The notes below the pieces were generated by a model. That model ran no database searches and was not told where the DNA came from. It worked only from the letters and a program-made list of their open reading frames with translations. From Pyrinomonadaceae bacterium (GTDB taxonomy: Bacteria; Acidobacteriota; Blastocatellia; Pyrinomonadales; Pyrinomonadaceae): 64,000 nt of DNA. The translations under genes and the position numbers were made by a program. Every line of letters begins with the position of its first letter. The first letter of the stretch is position 1. Shown here one piece after another: positions 34,831 through 43,342 of this stretch. The stretch is from positions 19,466 to 83,465 of the forward strand of contig JAJQRF010000015.1 in the NCBI GenBank assembly GCA_021228405.1. The letters run 5' to 3'.

Positions 34831-36072
34831 TTAATCATCAAACCGCTTGAAAATCAAACAAGCATTTGTCCCGCCGAATCCAAAACTATTTGATAAAGCA
34901 AATTCGACCTCGGCGTTGCGAGGTTCGTTCGGAATATAATCCAGATCGCATTCGGGATCGGGATTTTCATAATTGATGGTCGGCATCAATTGTTTTTCGT
35001 GCAACGATAAAACCGAAATTACGGCTTCGATTCCGCCAGCCGCGCCGAGCGCGTGCCCGGTCATCGATTTGGTTGAGCTTACCGCGAGTTTATAGGCGTG
35101 TTCGCCGAAAACGTTCTTGATGGCAAGCGTTTCAAATTTATCGTTATAAGGTGTCGAAGTTCCGTGAGCGTTGATATAGCCGATGTGTTCAGGCGTGATT
35201 CCGGCATCTTTGATGGCTTTTGTCATCACGCGAATCGCGCCGCTGCCGGTTTCGTCCGGCATCGTCACGTGAAAAGCGTCGCCGCTCATTCCGTAGCCGA
35301 CAATTTCCGCGTAAATTTTCGCACCGCGAGCCTTCGCAAATTCCAACTCTTCGAGAATCATAATTCCCGCGCCTTCACCGATCACAAATCCGTCGCGCTC
35401 GGCATCGAACGGACGCGAAGCCTTTTTCGGCTCCTCATTCCGGGTCGAAAGCGCACGCATCGAAGCAAATCCCGCGACCGACATCGGCGTGATTGCCGAT
35501 TCCGCGCCGCCGCAGATCATCGCGTCGGCATCGCCGCGTTCGATGAGGCGAAAGCTGTCGCCAATGGCGTGTGCGCCCGCTGAACAAGCCGTCGCCGTCG
35601 CCGAATTCGGTCCTTTCGCGCCGTGACGAATCGAAACATTGCCCGCCGCCAGATTTACGATCGCCGAAACTATAAAGAACGGCGAAACTCTGCCCGGACC
35701 CGAATTCAAAAGCTTTTCGTGTTCGCGCTCGATCGCCCAAAAATCGCCAATGCCCGAACTGATGTATGTTCCGATCATTTCGGCGTTCGATTCGTCGATC
35801 TTCAAACCGCTGTCTTTCACGGCTTCATCGGATGCCGCAATCGCAAAATGCGAAAAGGCTCCCATCCGCCGCGCTTCTTTTTTATCCAAAAAGTCTTCGA
35901 CGTTAAAATCCTTGACTTCGCAGGCAAATTTGACGGGGAAATTTTCGGTATCGAATTTTCTGATCTGATCGGCACCGCTTTCTCCGCGCTTGAGTGCCGA
36001 CCACGTAGACGGCACATCATTGCCGTTGGCGGTCACCAAACCGAGTCCGGTTACAACTACACGACGTTTCAT
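34831..36072 (-). CDS. fabF: 3-oxoacyl-ACP synthase II
   Basis: Condensing enzyme that elongates acyl-ACP with malonyl-ACP. Seen: catalytic Cys in TATACSAGAHAIG, His in INAHGTSTPYNDKFET, His in STKSMTGHALGAAGG, and the C-terminal NSFGFGGTNACLIF. Length 413 residues is normal. It is the last gene of the fatty-acid operon here, after acpP, with an unusually strong hairpin between them. Confidence 0.97.
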   Translation of the reverse strand: MKRRVVVTGLGLVTANGNDVPSTWSALKRGESGADQIRKFDTENFPVKFACEVKDFNVEDFLDKKEARRMGAFSHFAIAASDEAVKDSGLKIDESNAEMIGTYISSGIGDFWAIEREHEKLLNSGPGRVSPFFIVSAIVNLAAGNVSIRHGAKGPNSATATACSAGAHAIGDSFRLIERGDADAMICGGAESAITPMSVAGFASMRALSTRNEEPKKASRPFDAERDGFVIGEGAGIMILEELEFAKARGAKIYAEIVGYGMSGDAFHVTMPDETGSGAIRVMTKAIKDAGITPEHIGYINAHGTSTPYNDKFETLAIKNVFGEHAYKLAVSSTKSMTGHALGAAGGIEAVISVLSLHEKQLMPTINYENPDPECDLDYIPNEPRNAEVEFALSNSFGFGGTNACLIFKRFDD

Positions 36073-36084
36073 AAAATTAGTATA

Positions 36085-36149
36085 GAGTAGTAAGTAGAGA
36101 GTAGCGAGTAGAGAATAATTCTCTACTCGCTACTCTCTACTTACTACTT
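36085..36149. repeat. 30-bp perfect hairpin of gagtaag-type words
   Basis: 36085-36115 pairs with 36119-36149 with only a 3-base loop. The arms consist of tagtaag and gagtag-type words. It lies between acpP and fabF in the fatty-acid operon. As an RNA in a polycistronic transcript it could be a processing or attenuation point. Confidence 0.92.
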
Positions 36150-36153
36150 GAAA

Positions 36154-36393
36154 TTAAGCTCGTTTATGCTGTTCGACGTAAGCGTAAGCATCACGAACGC
36201 TTTGGATTTTTTCCGAATCTTCGTCAGGAATTTCGATGTCGAATTCCTCTTCAAAACGCATCACGAGTTCGACCAAATCCAATGAATCCGCGCCTAAATC
36301 TTCGATGAAACGCGCATTCTCCGTTACTTCTGCTTCGTCAACGCCTAATTCGTCAACAATAATTTGTTTAATTTTATCTTGAACTTCTGACAT
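36154..36393 (-). CDS. acpP: Acyl carrier protein
   Basis: Holds growing acyl chains on a phosphopantetheine arm. Seen: the attachment motif [19 protein letters not shown] with Ser38, acidic helices, 79 residues. The position in the fab operon after fabD is classical, though fabG, normally just before acpP, is absent. Ribosome binding site gaggag is present before the ATG. Confidence 0.97.
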   Translation of the reverse strand: MSEVQDKIKQIIVDELGVDEAEVTENARFIEDLGADSLDLVELVMRFEEEFDIEIPDEDSEKIQSVRDAYAYVEQHKRA

Positions 36394-36411
36394 AATTTCT
36401 CCTCTTATTAA

Positions 36412-37353
36412 TTATAAAGATTGTAATGTATTTCTTAAACTTTCCGAATTTTCGACATTCAAACAGCGAACATCACGATTGATCTGGCGAACCAAACCCG
36501 ATAAAACCTTTCCTGAACCAACCTCGACAAATGTCGTAACTTCCTGCACGATCAGATTTTCGACCGATTGTGCCCAACGCACCGGCGACGAAACCTGATC
36601 GGTCAAAGCCATTCGCACTCTTTCTCCGTTTGAGTTGGCTTCGGCAGTTACATTTTCAATAATTGGAAATTGTAAATTCTTGAACTCGATCTCTGCAAGG
36701 TCTTTCGCCAATCTTTCCTGCGCCGGGAACATCAGATCGCAATGAAAAGGCGCGGAAACGTTTAATTTTATCGCCCGTTTCGCGCCGCGTTCCTTTAAAA
36801 TTTCAATTGCACGATCAACCGCGTCCGCACTTCCCGCGATCACGATCTGCGCCGGGGAATTGATATTTGCGGGCGAACAAACTTCGCCTTCGGCGGCTTC
36901 ATCGCAAGCAACCTCGATCGTTTCAAGCGGCAAACCCAGAATCGCCGCCATCGCGCCGACACCGACGGGAACGGCTTCCTGCATATAAGTTCCGCGTTTG
37001 CGAACGGTTTTGACGGCATCCGAAAAATTCATCGCACCTGCCGCGACCAATGCCGAATATTCGCCCAAACTATGTCCTGCAACAAAATCGGGAAGTGGAA
37101 AACCTTCCGCCTTCATCGCGCGAAAGGCGGCGATCGAAGTTGTCAAGATCGCCGGTTGCGTGTTTGCCGTCAAAGCCAAATCTTCGGCAGTTCCGTTAAA
37201 ACACATTTCGGAAAGTGAAAATCCGAGTGCGTCATTCGCCTCCTCGAAAACCTCACGCGAAACGGCAAAGTTATCGTATAAATCTTTGCCCATTCCGACT
37301 GCCTGGCTGCCTTGCCCGGGAAAAATATAAGCTAATTTAGCTGATTGCGTCAT
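36412..37353 (-). CDS. fabD: Malonyl-CoA:ACP transacylase
   Basis: Loads malonyl groups onto ACP. Seen: FPGQGSQAVGMG near the N terminus, the catalytic GHSLGEYSALVAAG with active Ser, VSAPFHCDLM with the conserved His, and the typical length of 313 residues. It lies between fabH and acpP; fabG is missing from this place. Confidence 0.96.
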   Translation of the reverse strand: MTQSAKLAYIFPGQGSQAVGMGKDLYDNFAVSREVFEEANDALGFSLSEMCFNGTAEDLALTANTQPAILTTSIAAFRAMKAEGFPLPDFVAGHSLGEYSALVAAGAMNFSDAVKTVRKRGTYMQEAVPVGVGAMAAILGLPLETIEVACDEAAEGEVCSPANINSPAQIVIAGSADAVDRAIEILKERGAKRAIKLNVSAPFHCDLMFPAQERLAKDLAEIEFKNLQFPIIENVTAEANSNGERVRMALTDQVSSPVRWAQSVENLIVQEVTTFVEVGSGKVLSGLVRQINRDVRCLNVENSESLRNTLQSL

Positions 37354-37409
37354 TGATTCGTTTAATCATTGATTCATTTCGTTTTTCATTATGAATCAAT
37401 CGAACGATC

Positions 37410-38393
37410 CTAAAATCTTATCACCGTTGCACCCCAAGTCACGCCGCCGCCGAAAGCGGTCAGCAGAACCAGATCGCCTTCCTTGATCTTTCCCGCCTCC
37501 AGACATTCGTCCATCGCGATCGGAATTGAAGCCGATGAAGTATTTCCGTGAAAAGCGATATTTGAATAAACCTTTTCTTCCGGCGCACCGAGGCGCGAGG
37601 CAACGGCATCCGTGATGCGCTGATTTGCCTGATGCGGAATCACGAGATCGACATCTTCGACCGTGTATCCCGCTTTTGCAAGCATTTCGGCGGAAATATC
37701 GGACATCGAACGCACCGCGACTTTGAAAAGTTCGTTGCCCTTCATTTTGAAAAAATGTTCACGGTTATCGATCGTTTCGTGCGTCGTGCCGAGCTTTGTT
37801 CCGCCGCCCGGCGCGTAAAGCTGTTCTTCGTAACGCCCGTCGGATTTGATCTTTGTCGCTAAAATTCCCTTTCCTTCGGGAACGGGACCGAGCACTGCCG
37901 CGCCCGCGCCGTCGCCGAAAATCACGCAGGTAGAACGGTCGGTATAGTCAACGTATTTCGTCAAAACTTCCGCGCCGATGACCAGAGCATAACGGATTTG
38001 ACCTGTCCGAATCATCGATTCAACCATCGTAATTCCGTATAAAAAGCCCGAACAAGCCGCAAAAATATCCATCCCGGCGGCATTTACTGCGCCGAGTTGG
38101 GCTTGAATGAGCGCACCGGTCGAGGGCATTATCTGGTCGGGAGTCGTCGTTGCACAAACGATCAAATCAATGTCTTCGGGTTTCAGTCCGGCGCGTTCGA
38201 GTGCCTGTTGCGCGGCTTTCGTGCCGAACTGCGAAGTATATTCGTTTTCAGCGGCTTTGTGACGCTGTTTGATGCCTGTGCGCGTAGTTATCCACTCGTC
38301 GGATGTTTCAACGAGCTTTTCCAAATCGGCATTAGACAAAATCCCGCTCGGATAAGCGTGTCCCATACCGATGATGCCTGCGTTTTGTGTCAT
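37410..38393 (-). CDS. fabH: 3-oxoacyl-ACP synthase III
   Basis: Starts fatty-acid synthesis by condensing acyl-CoA with malonyl-ACP. Seen: catalytic Cys in AACSGFLYGI, His and Asn in IPHQANQRI and IAFHGNTSSASIP, GGGVTWGATVIRF at the end. Length 327 residues is normal. It is the first fab gene of the cluster. Confidence 0.97.
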   Translation of the reverse strand: MTQNAGIIGMGHAYPSGILSNADLEKLVETSDEWITTRTGIKQRHKAAENEYTSQFGTKAAQQALERAGLKPEDIDLIVCATTTPDQIMPSTGALIQAQLGAVNAAGMDIFAACSGFLYGITMVESMIRTGQIRYALVIGAEVLTKYVDYTDRSTCVIFGDGAGAAVLGPVPEGKGILATKIKSDGRYEEQLYAPGGGTKLGTTHETIDNREHFFKMKGNELFKVAVRSMSDISAEMLAKAGYTVEDVDLVIPHQANQRITDAVASRLGAPEEKVYSNIAFHGNTSSASIPIAMDECLEAGKIKEGDLVLLTAFGGGVTWGATVIRF

Positions 38394-38493
38394 TATTTAA
38401 TTTGTTGATTTTGAAATTAGATTCAGATTGAAATTATGAATTTACTTTTTTCTTAACTCAATCGCAAACCGCAAATCTAAAATCGCAAATTAT

Positions 38494-38682
38494 TTATTGT
38501 TCCGATTCTTTCGCGTCAACGATCTGGCGACCTTTGTAGGTTCCGGTTGCGGCATCGACACGATGCGGAACTTTCGGTTCGCCGGTTTCTTTGTCGATAT
38601 AATATTGCGGCAATTTCAGCGCATCGTGTGCGCGGCGTTGACGTGTGCGTGATTTTGAATGTCTTCTCTTCGGATTTGGCAT
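38494..38682 (-). CDS. rpmF: Ribosomal protein L32
   Basis: Component of the 50S subunit, 62 residues. Seen: the L32 N terminus (MPNPKRRHSKSRTRQRRAHD) and the central EPKVPHRVDAATGTYKGRQI. The zinc-binding cysteines seen in many L32 proteins are all absent, so it is the Cys-less form. It precedes fabH, the conserved yceD-rpmF-fab order, and has a gaggta site. Confidence 0.93.
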   Translation of the reverse strand: MPNPKRRHSKSRTRQRRAHDALKLPQYYIDKETGEPKVPHRVDAATGTYKGRQIVDAKESEQ

Positions 38683-38777
38683 AATTACCTCTAAAAATTT
38701 GACCTTTGAACCTGAATTTTCGATCTTTGATTTTTAAATTCAAAGACCAAAGACCTAAAGATTAAAGACCAACTGAT

Positions 38778-39290
38778 TTATTTCAAATTTTTTAATGCTG
38801 ACCATCGCGGGTCAATTTCATTTTCTTCGCAATTGCATCGGGTCAGATTGCGGTTTGCGCCGCATTTCAAACATAAGCCTTTGCAATCGTCTTTACAAAA
38901 AACCTGTGTCGGCAAATTTAAGAGAATCTGTTCCCGAACGATTTCGGAAAGATCGATCTTATCGCCTTCAAATATCGAAACCTGCAAATCTTTTTCGTTG
39001 ATCTCGGCTTCTTTTTCTTCCGTATAATTTTCGGGCGTGACAAAACTCACACCAAACGGAATTTCAAATTCTTTTTCTATCGGCTGTAAACAGCGTGAAC
39101 ATTCGGTTTTGACTTTTGCCGAAATGTCGCCGTCGACATCGACCTGAGTGATGCGTTTGGAAATTTTTCCTTTTATTTGCGCATCCGTCGTGAGCTTTGC
39201 GTCGTCGCTTTCGAGCTCGATTTCTTCCTTCGGAATCGTTACGTCAAACTCAAACGGCGATTTTCCAAATGTAAACAGGTCAACTATCAT
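38778..39290 (-). CDS. YceD/DUF177 family protein
   Basis: Conserved companion of rpmF, possibly linked to ribosome assembly or 23S rRNA accumulation in relatives. Seen: the family C-terminus with CKDDCKGLCLKCGANRN followed by CNC, and ECSRCLQP in the middle. The start at 39290 (M at MIVDLFTFGKSP) is chosen because it gives the typical N terminus; the frame is open 45 bases upstream. It leads the operon: yceD, rpmF, fabH, fabD, acpP, fabF. Confidence 0.88.
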   Translation of the reverse strand: MIVDLFTFGKSPFEFDVTIPKEEIELESDDAKLTTDAQIKGKISKRITQVDVDGDISAKVKTECSRCLQPIEKEFEIPFGVSFVTPENYTEEKEAEINEKDLQVSIFEGDKIDLSEIVREQILLNLPTQVFCKDDCKGLCLKCGANRNLTRCNCEENEIDPRWSALKNLK

Positions 39291-39599
39291 CGCTTTTACA
39301 GAATAAACTTTCGTTTCAAACAGCGCAAAACGCAAACGTTTATTATAACTTTTGCGGGAAAACTGTCAAATCTCGATACTTCTCAGGGCAAATTCATTTC
39401 GGCTTGATTAATAATGTCCGGCAAAAATATATTTTTATTCTCGTCTTTCCAACTGATTATTTTTATAAAATTATTTCGCTGAATCAGTTTTTCGGAACGG
39501 CAATCTTCTGCAATTCAGCCGGTTTTATTAAATCTAATCGAAAAATTACAGAAAAGAAAACAAATAAATTATAAGGAATCAGACAAACGGAGGAGTAAA
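39291..39599. other. Divergent intergenic region, no gene seen
   Basis: 309 bases between the divergent yceD and the gene at 39600. It must hold promoters for both; I found no convincing consensus. A strong ggaggag ribosome binding site precedes the ATG at 39600. Confidence 0.55.
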
Positions 39600-40319
39600 A
39601 TGAGTTTTCCCAGCATAGATTTAAGCAGATTTTCAACCGCGATCAGTGACAGCGTTGAAGGCTTTGTGAGCGCACTTCAAAGAGCTTCAAATCCGAAACA
39701 GTTATGGCAGGACGAATGTAAAAAAGCATACGACGCGGGTGATTGGCAGAAATTATGGAATGTGATGTATGCAGGCGCGGTCGGCGCGGTTTTTCAAGGC
39801 AAATCGGTTGCCTCTTTTATGTTGAAAAACTTTCTGTTGAAAGGCGGCGACGTAAATTGGGATTATACCGATTTTCTTAATCAGCCCGTTTTTCCCGGCT
39901 TCGGCGACAGTTGGCTGAAAAACGCACCGTCGGTTATGGCGGTTGCTAATCAATTGGACAGTGCGGCAAAGACCGAGGTTTTGAACCTGGTAAAATCAGG
40001 CAAAACCAACGGCACGGTTTACAAGGACGGTCACGTCGTCCAAAAAGGCGACGTTGACGGCGACAGTTATTACGCCGTCGGAAAAATCCATCTGAAAGGC
40101 GAATTCAAATTCAGTGTCGAAACCGAATGGGTCACTAACAAACGGTATGTCAAGATCGAAAGAGTTTATCGTTTTGATGATTATTACGATTGGCAACCCG
40201 GCGCGAAAGGCGGAATTTTGCCGCACGATTACCCGATCGCGTTAAGCCGTAACGGTTTGGCAAAGGAATTCTGGGTGCGCGTTAAGTTCGGACAACCCGA
40301 ATTTAAGATTTATATCTGA
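39600..40319 (+). CDS. Uncharacterised protein
   Basis: Not recognised. 239 residues, soluble, no signal or membrane segment. Residues 1-110 are mostly helical (FVSALQRASNPKQLWQDECKK); the second half is beta-rich (DGHVVQKGDVDGDSYYAVGKIHLKGEFKFSVETEW, shown here only in part as VQKGDVDGDSYYAVG, then KRYVKIERVYRFDDYYDWQP). The C-terminal half has many aromatic residues and is reminiscent of toxin-like or secretion-related proteins, but this is weak. A strong terminator follows. Confidence 0.6.
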   Translation: MSFPSIDLSRFSTAISDSVEGFVSALQRASNPKQLWQDECKKAYDAGDWQKLWNVMYAGAVGAVFQGKSVASFMLKNFLLKGGDVNWDYTDFLNQPVFPGFGDSWLKNAPSVMAVANQLDSAAKTEVLNLVKSGKTNGTVYKDGHVVQKGDVDGDSYYAVGKIHLKGEFKFSVETEWVTNKRYVKIERVYRFDDYYDWQPGAKGGILPHDYPIALSRNGLAKEFWVRVKFGQPEFKIYI

Positions 40320-40339
40320 TCCGCCCGGATTTCATTTGA

Positions 40340-40379
40340 GAAAACGCGCATCTTTTGAACAGGTGCGCGTTTTCTTTTT
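40340..40379. terminator. Terminator between convergent genes
   Basis: Stem gaaaacgcgca 40340-40350 with tgcgcgttttc 40364-40374, perfect, 13-base loop, T-run on the plus strand. It also serves pyrD from the other side. Confidence 0.9.
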
Positions 40380-40383
40380 GAAT

Positions 40384-41514
40384 TTAAATCTTCACATCTG
40401 AACCGACGGCTTCATCGACATCCTTAAAACCTCGTTTCTTAAAAATATCGTTCAATCCCGAATTTACTTCCTTTGCAAACGAAATCCCCTGGTAAACAAA
40501 ACCCGTATAAGCCTGCACCAGACAAGCTCCGGCGGCGATTTTCTCAAACGCGTCTTCGGCGTTAAAAATTCCGCCGACACCGATGATTGGAATTTTGCCG
40601 TTTGAATATTTGTAAATTTTAGAAATAACTTCGGTCGATTTTTCCCTTACGGGTTTGCCGCTCAAACCGCCCGTTTCATTAATGTTTGTCTTCAGATTTT
40701 CGCGCGAAATCGTCGTGTTCGTTGCAATTATTCCCGACAAATCGAGCCGCGAAACAATATCGACGATGGCTTCGATTTCCTGTTCAGATAAATCGGGCGC
40801 GATTTTCACCAGCAAAGGTTTTAAGTTTGGAGTTCCGCCTTCAGGCGGCTTTTCCGCTCCGTTTTGCTGCCTTAAGGCACGACTCAGGACTTTATTCCGT
40901 TTCTGCAATTCGCCTAAAAGTTCTTCCAGATTTTCGGCTTTTTGCAATTCGCGCAGATTCGGAGTGTTCGGCGAAGAAACGTTAACGGCAATGTAGTCGG
41001 CGACTTCGTGCGCGAGATCGAAACTTTTCAGGTAATTTTCGATCGCTTCCTCGTTCGGCACGTCTTTATTTTTCCCGATATTCACGCCCAAAACGCATTT
41101 CCGATTCAGCTTTCTCAATCTTTCAACGACTTTCGGCGTTCCCTGATTGTTAAATCCGAGCCGGTTTATCAACGCCTGATCTTGTGGCAGACGGAAAAGA
41201 CGCGGTTTTTCGTTTCCGCTTTGCGGTTTGAATGTGACCGTTCCGACTTCAACAAAACCGAATCCGAGTGCGGCAAGCTGATTTACGACAATGCCGTTCT
41301 TATCGAAGCCGGCGGCGATTCCGAGCGGATTCTTAAATTTCAAACCGAATCTTTCAAGTTTGCCGAACGATTCGACCGCCAGCTTTTTTGCAACAAAATC
41401 TTGTGCCGCCCCGGAACTCAATCCTATTTTCAAAGATTCGATTCCGATCTCGTGCGCCGTTTCGGGTGATATATTAAATAAAAGCGGGCGGATTAATTTT
41501 TGATAAAAAGACAT
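40384..41514 (-). CDS. pyrD: Dihydroorotate dehydrogenase (quinone), class 2
   Basis: Membrane-associated FMN enzyme oxidising dihydroorotate to orotate with quinone as acceptor. Seen: membrane-association helix MSFYQKLIRPLLF, the FMN motifs (IAAGFDKNG, VSSPNTPNLRELQ, VKIAPDLSEQEI) and the C-terminal GGIFNAEDAFEKIAAGA. Length 376. Inside the ORF the stretch with PPEGGTPN (about residues 208-230) is encoded by a copy of the palindromic element at 40824-40892 and looks like an extra loop. The Uma2 gene just upstream ends exactly before this ATG. Confidence 0.94.
   Translation of the reverse strand: MSFYQKLIRPLLFNISPETAHEIGIESLKIGLSSGAAQDFVAKKLAVESFGKLERFGLKFKNPLGIAAGFDKNGIVVNQLAALGFGFVEVGTVTFKPQSGNEKPRLFRLPQDQALINRLGFNNQGTPKVVERLRKLNRKCVLGVNIGKNKDVPNEEAIENYLKSFDLAHEVADYIAVNVSSPNTPNLRELQKAENLEELLGELQKRNKVLSRALRQQNGAEKPPEGGTPNLKPLLVKIAPDLSEQEIEAIVDIVSRLDLSGIIATNTTISRENLKTNINETGGLSGKPVREKSTEVISKIYKYSNGKIPIIGVGGIFNAEDAFEKIAAGACLVQAYTGFVYQGISFAKEVNSGLNDIFKKRGFKDVDEAVGSDVKI
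40824..40892. repeat. Palindromic element inside pyrD
   Basis: ggagttccgccttcaggcgg, loop, then ttgctgccttaaggcacgac and caggact, similar to the elements at 31311, 56145, 56793 and 60371. It is in frame with pyrD and codes for the PPEGGTPN-containing loop. Confidence 0.8.
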
Positions 41515-42096
41515 TTAAGCAAGAAATTCGATCAGTTCGTAGAGTTCGCTCAGGGAGATTTCACATTCGATCGAATCGATTTTTAAGACAGATTCCAGAC
41601 CTTCGACTTCTTTTTTCTCCCATTCGCCGTTCGGCTGTTTGGAAAAAATCTCGACTAACGGCTTGTCTTGCGAGATGAGAATATAATCGGACAAACTTTC
41701 GATTCCGTTGACATAACGCAAAAACTTTTCGCCGCGGTCGTAATGTTCGGTCGAAGGCGAAAGAACCTCGAAAATCACTTTCGGATTGGTCAAAACGTCG
41801 CTTTTTTCGTCGTGATATTTCGGTTCGCCGCACACGATTGCCAGATCGGGATATGAAAACAAACCTTTTTCGTTCGTCGCTACTTTCATATTGGGCGAAA
41901 ATCCGCGGCAACGTTTCCCGCGAAGCTGTAAACCGATAATTGTATAAAGATTAAAACAAATCGAGCTGTGACGCGGGCTTTCGCCAGCCATCGCATACAC
42001 GTTGCCGTCGAGAAATTCGTGTCTTTCGGGTTGGATTCGTTCAAAATCGAGATATTTTTCGACCGAAAAGATCGGATGTGATTTTGCAAGTGCCAT
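41515..42096 (-). CDS. Uma2 family (DUF820) putative endonuclease, second copy
   Basis: Paralog of the protein at 10558, 193 residues. Seen: the family motifs (ERIQPERHEFLDGNVYAMAG, SYPDLAIVCGEPKYHD, VIFEVLSPSTEHYDRGEKFLRYV). Its stop codon abuts the pyrD start codon with no gap (TAAATG), so expression is probably coupled with pyrD. The role is unknown; these proteins are often present in several copies. Confidence 0.85.
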   Translation of the reverse strand: MALAKSHPIFSVEKYLDFERIQPERHEFLDGNVYAMAGESPRHSSICFNLYTIIGLQLRGKRCRGFSPNMKVATNEKGLFSYPDLAIVCGEPKYHDEKSDVLTNPKVIFEVLSPSTEHYDRGEKFLRYVNGIESLSDYILISQDKPLVEIFSKQPNGEWEKKEVEGLESVLKIDSIECEISLSELYELIEFLA

Positions 42097-42138
42097 ACGT
42101 TCAACCTCAAGCGAATCTATTTTAGTTGAAAAATATAA

Positions 42139-42166
42139 ATCTTGAAACTTGAAACTTGAAACTTGT
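42139..42166. repeat. acttgaa heptamer run
   Basis: Four copies of a 7-base word (cttgaaa) before pyrR. No second arm is visible. It lies in the gap between the divergent Uma2 and pyrR genes. Confidence 0.8.
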
Positions 42167-42191
42167 CGGTGATACGATTTCCCCTGAAAAT

Positions 42192-42755
42192 ATGGCAGAC
42201 GAATACGGATTAGTTGAAAAATCGAAAATTATGGACGCGGCGCGGATGAAACGCGCATTGTCACGGCTCGCTTCTGAGATCGTCGAGGAAAATCAGGGCG
42301 CGGAAGATTTATACATTGTCGGGATTCGTCGGCGCGGGGTTCCGCTTGCCGAGCGGATTGTTGAAAAGATCACGGATTTGGAAGGCAAGGAACCGGCTTA
42401 CGGCATCATCGACATCACGCTTTACCGCGACGATCTTTCGACCGTCGGCGCAAATCCGATCGTCAACCGCACCGATCTGACGCACGACATCGAAGGCAAA
42501 AAGATAATTCTGGTTGACGACGTGCTTTACACGGGTCGCACGATTCGCGCCGCGCTCGACCAGTTGATGGATTTCGGTCGCCCGAACCGCGTTCAGCTTG
42601 CCGTCCTGATCGACCGCGGCAAAGAGCACCGCGAATTGCCGATTCAGGCTGATTACATCGGCAAAACCGTGCCGACCAAACGCGCCGAGATCGTCAAAGT
42701 GATGCTTAAGGAATTTGACGACGAAGAAGCCGTTTGGATTTACGAAAAGCCGTGA
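42192..42755 (+). CDS. pyrR: PyrR bifunctional regulator / uracil phosphoribosyltransferase
   Basis: PRPP-binding protein of the PyrR type, which in many bacteria attenuates the pyr operon in response to UMP and also has uracil phosphoribosyltransferase activity. Seen: the PRTase motif [18 protein letters not shown] and the N-terminal [17 protein letters not shown] block. The ATG at 42192 gives 187 residues, close to normal; TTG at 42156 is also in frame. The stop TGA overlaps the GTG of the next gene by four bases. The presence at the head of pyr genes agrees with a regulatory role. I did not find an anti-terminator RNA here. Confidence 0.92.
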   Translation: MADEYGLVEKSKIMDAARMKRALSRLASEIVEENQGAEDLYIVGIRRRGVPLAERIVEKITDLEGKEPAYGIIDITLYRDDLSTVGANPIVNRTDLTHDIEGKKIILVDDVLYTGRTIRAALDQLMDFGRPNRVQLAVLIDRGKEHRELPIQADYIGKTVPTKRAEIVKVMLKEFDDEEAVWIYEKP

Positions 42756-42988
42756 AGTTTGAAATTGTCAGCGAAATTACCGACATAGAAACAATCGCGG
42801 CAGGAAATTCGATCAGAGTTTTGACGTTACTGAATAGAAAATACGGGAAAGGTCGCTGGCGCAAGAAAAAAGGCATTGCAACTGTTAAACTGTTAGACGG
42901 AAGTTTTCGGATTGCAGAAGTTCATTGGTATGAAGCACACGGCATCGGCAAACGCGATTTGAAAATAAAATTTCCCTTTTTAGATTAA
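42752..42988 (+). CDS. Small uncharacterised protein overlapping pyrR
   Basis: 78 residues if the GTG at 42752 is the start. It overlaps the pyrR stop by four bases (GTGA), so it is translationally coupled. The sequence has [18 protein letters not shown] and [19 protein letters not shown], a conserved-looking basic core with a C-terminal beta stretch. No function is known to me. The strong coupling suggests it works with pyrR or the next gene. Confidence 0.65.
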   Translation: MKFEIVSEITDIETIAAGNSIRVLTLLNRKYGKGRWRKKKGIATVKLLDGSFRIAEVHWYEAHGIGKRDLKIKFPFLD

Positions 42989-42992
42989 ATTT

Positions 42993-43223
42993 ATGGAAGA
43001 ACCGAAATTTGTAGTTTGTTTAAGCAACGAAGGTTTTTTGGCATCGCTCGAAATCGGTAAACTTTACCAAATAATTCCCGACGAAGCAGCCGAAAAACTC
43101 GGCGGTTTGCGTGTAATTGATGAAGATGGCGAAGATTATTTTTACGATGCGGAAATGTTTTGTCCACTCCAAGTTCCGCCTATAGTTGCACAAACATTAA
43201 TGTCAGTTTCTAAGCAAGGTTAG
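42993..43223 (+). CDS. Small uncharacterised protein downstream of pyrR
   Basis: 76 residues, not recognised. Seen: short strands (KFVVCLSNEGFLASLEIGKLYQ), an acidic middle (DEDGEDYFYDAEMF) and a C-terminal VAQTLMSVSKQG. The form resembles an SH3-like small beta domain. It starts four bases after the previous gene and is the last of the pyrR unit before a terminator. Confidence 0.6.
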   Translation: MEEPKFVVCLSNEGFLASLEIGKLYQIIPDEAAEKLGGLRVIDEDGEDYFYDAEMFCPLQVPPIVAQTLMSVSKQG

Positions 43224-43240
43224 ATGCCTTGCTTTTTTTA
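43212..43240 (+). terminator. Terminator after the pyrR unit
   Basis: Stem aagcaagg 43212-43219 with ccttgctt 43227-43234, 7-base loop, T-run. It overlaps the stop codon of the preceding gene. So pyrB may depend on its own promoter in the next gap, or on read-through. Confidence 0.85.
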
Positions 43241-43241
43241 T

Positions 43242-43334
43242 AAGTTGGACTTAGGACTTGGGACTTTGGTCTTTGGACTTAGTAAAAGAAAAAATCAAAG
43301 ACCGAAGACCAAAAACCAAAGACCGAAAACCAAA
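43242..43334. repeat. Hairpin of gaccgaa-type words before pyrB
   Basis: Left: ggacttaggacttgggac; right: reversed complements such as aagaccgaagaccaaa. Part of the class of short-word hairpins. It immediately precedes the pyrB start. Confidence 0.85.
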
Positions 43335-43342
43335 TTCGCATT

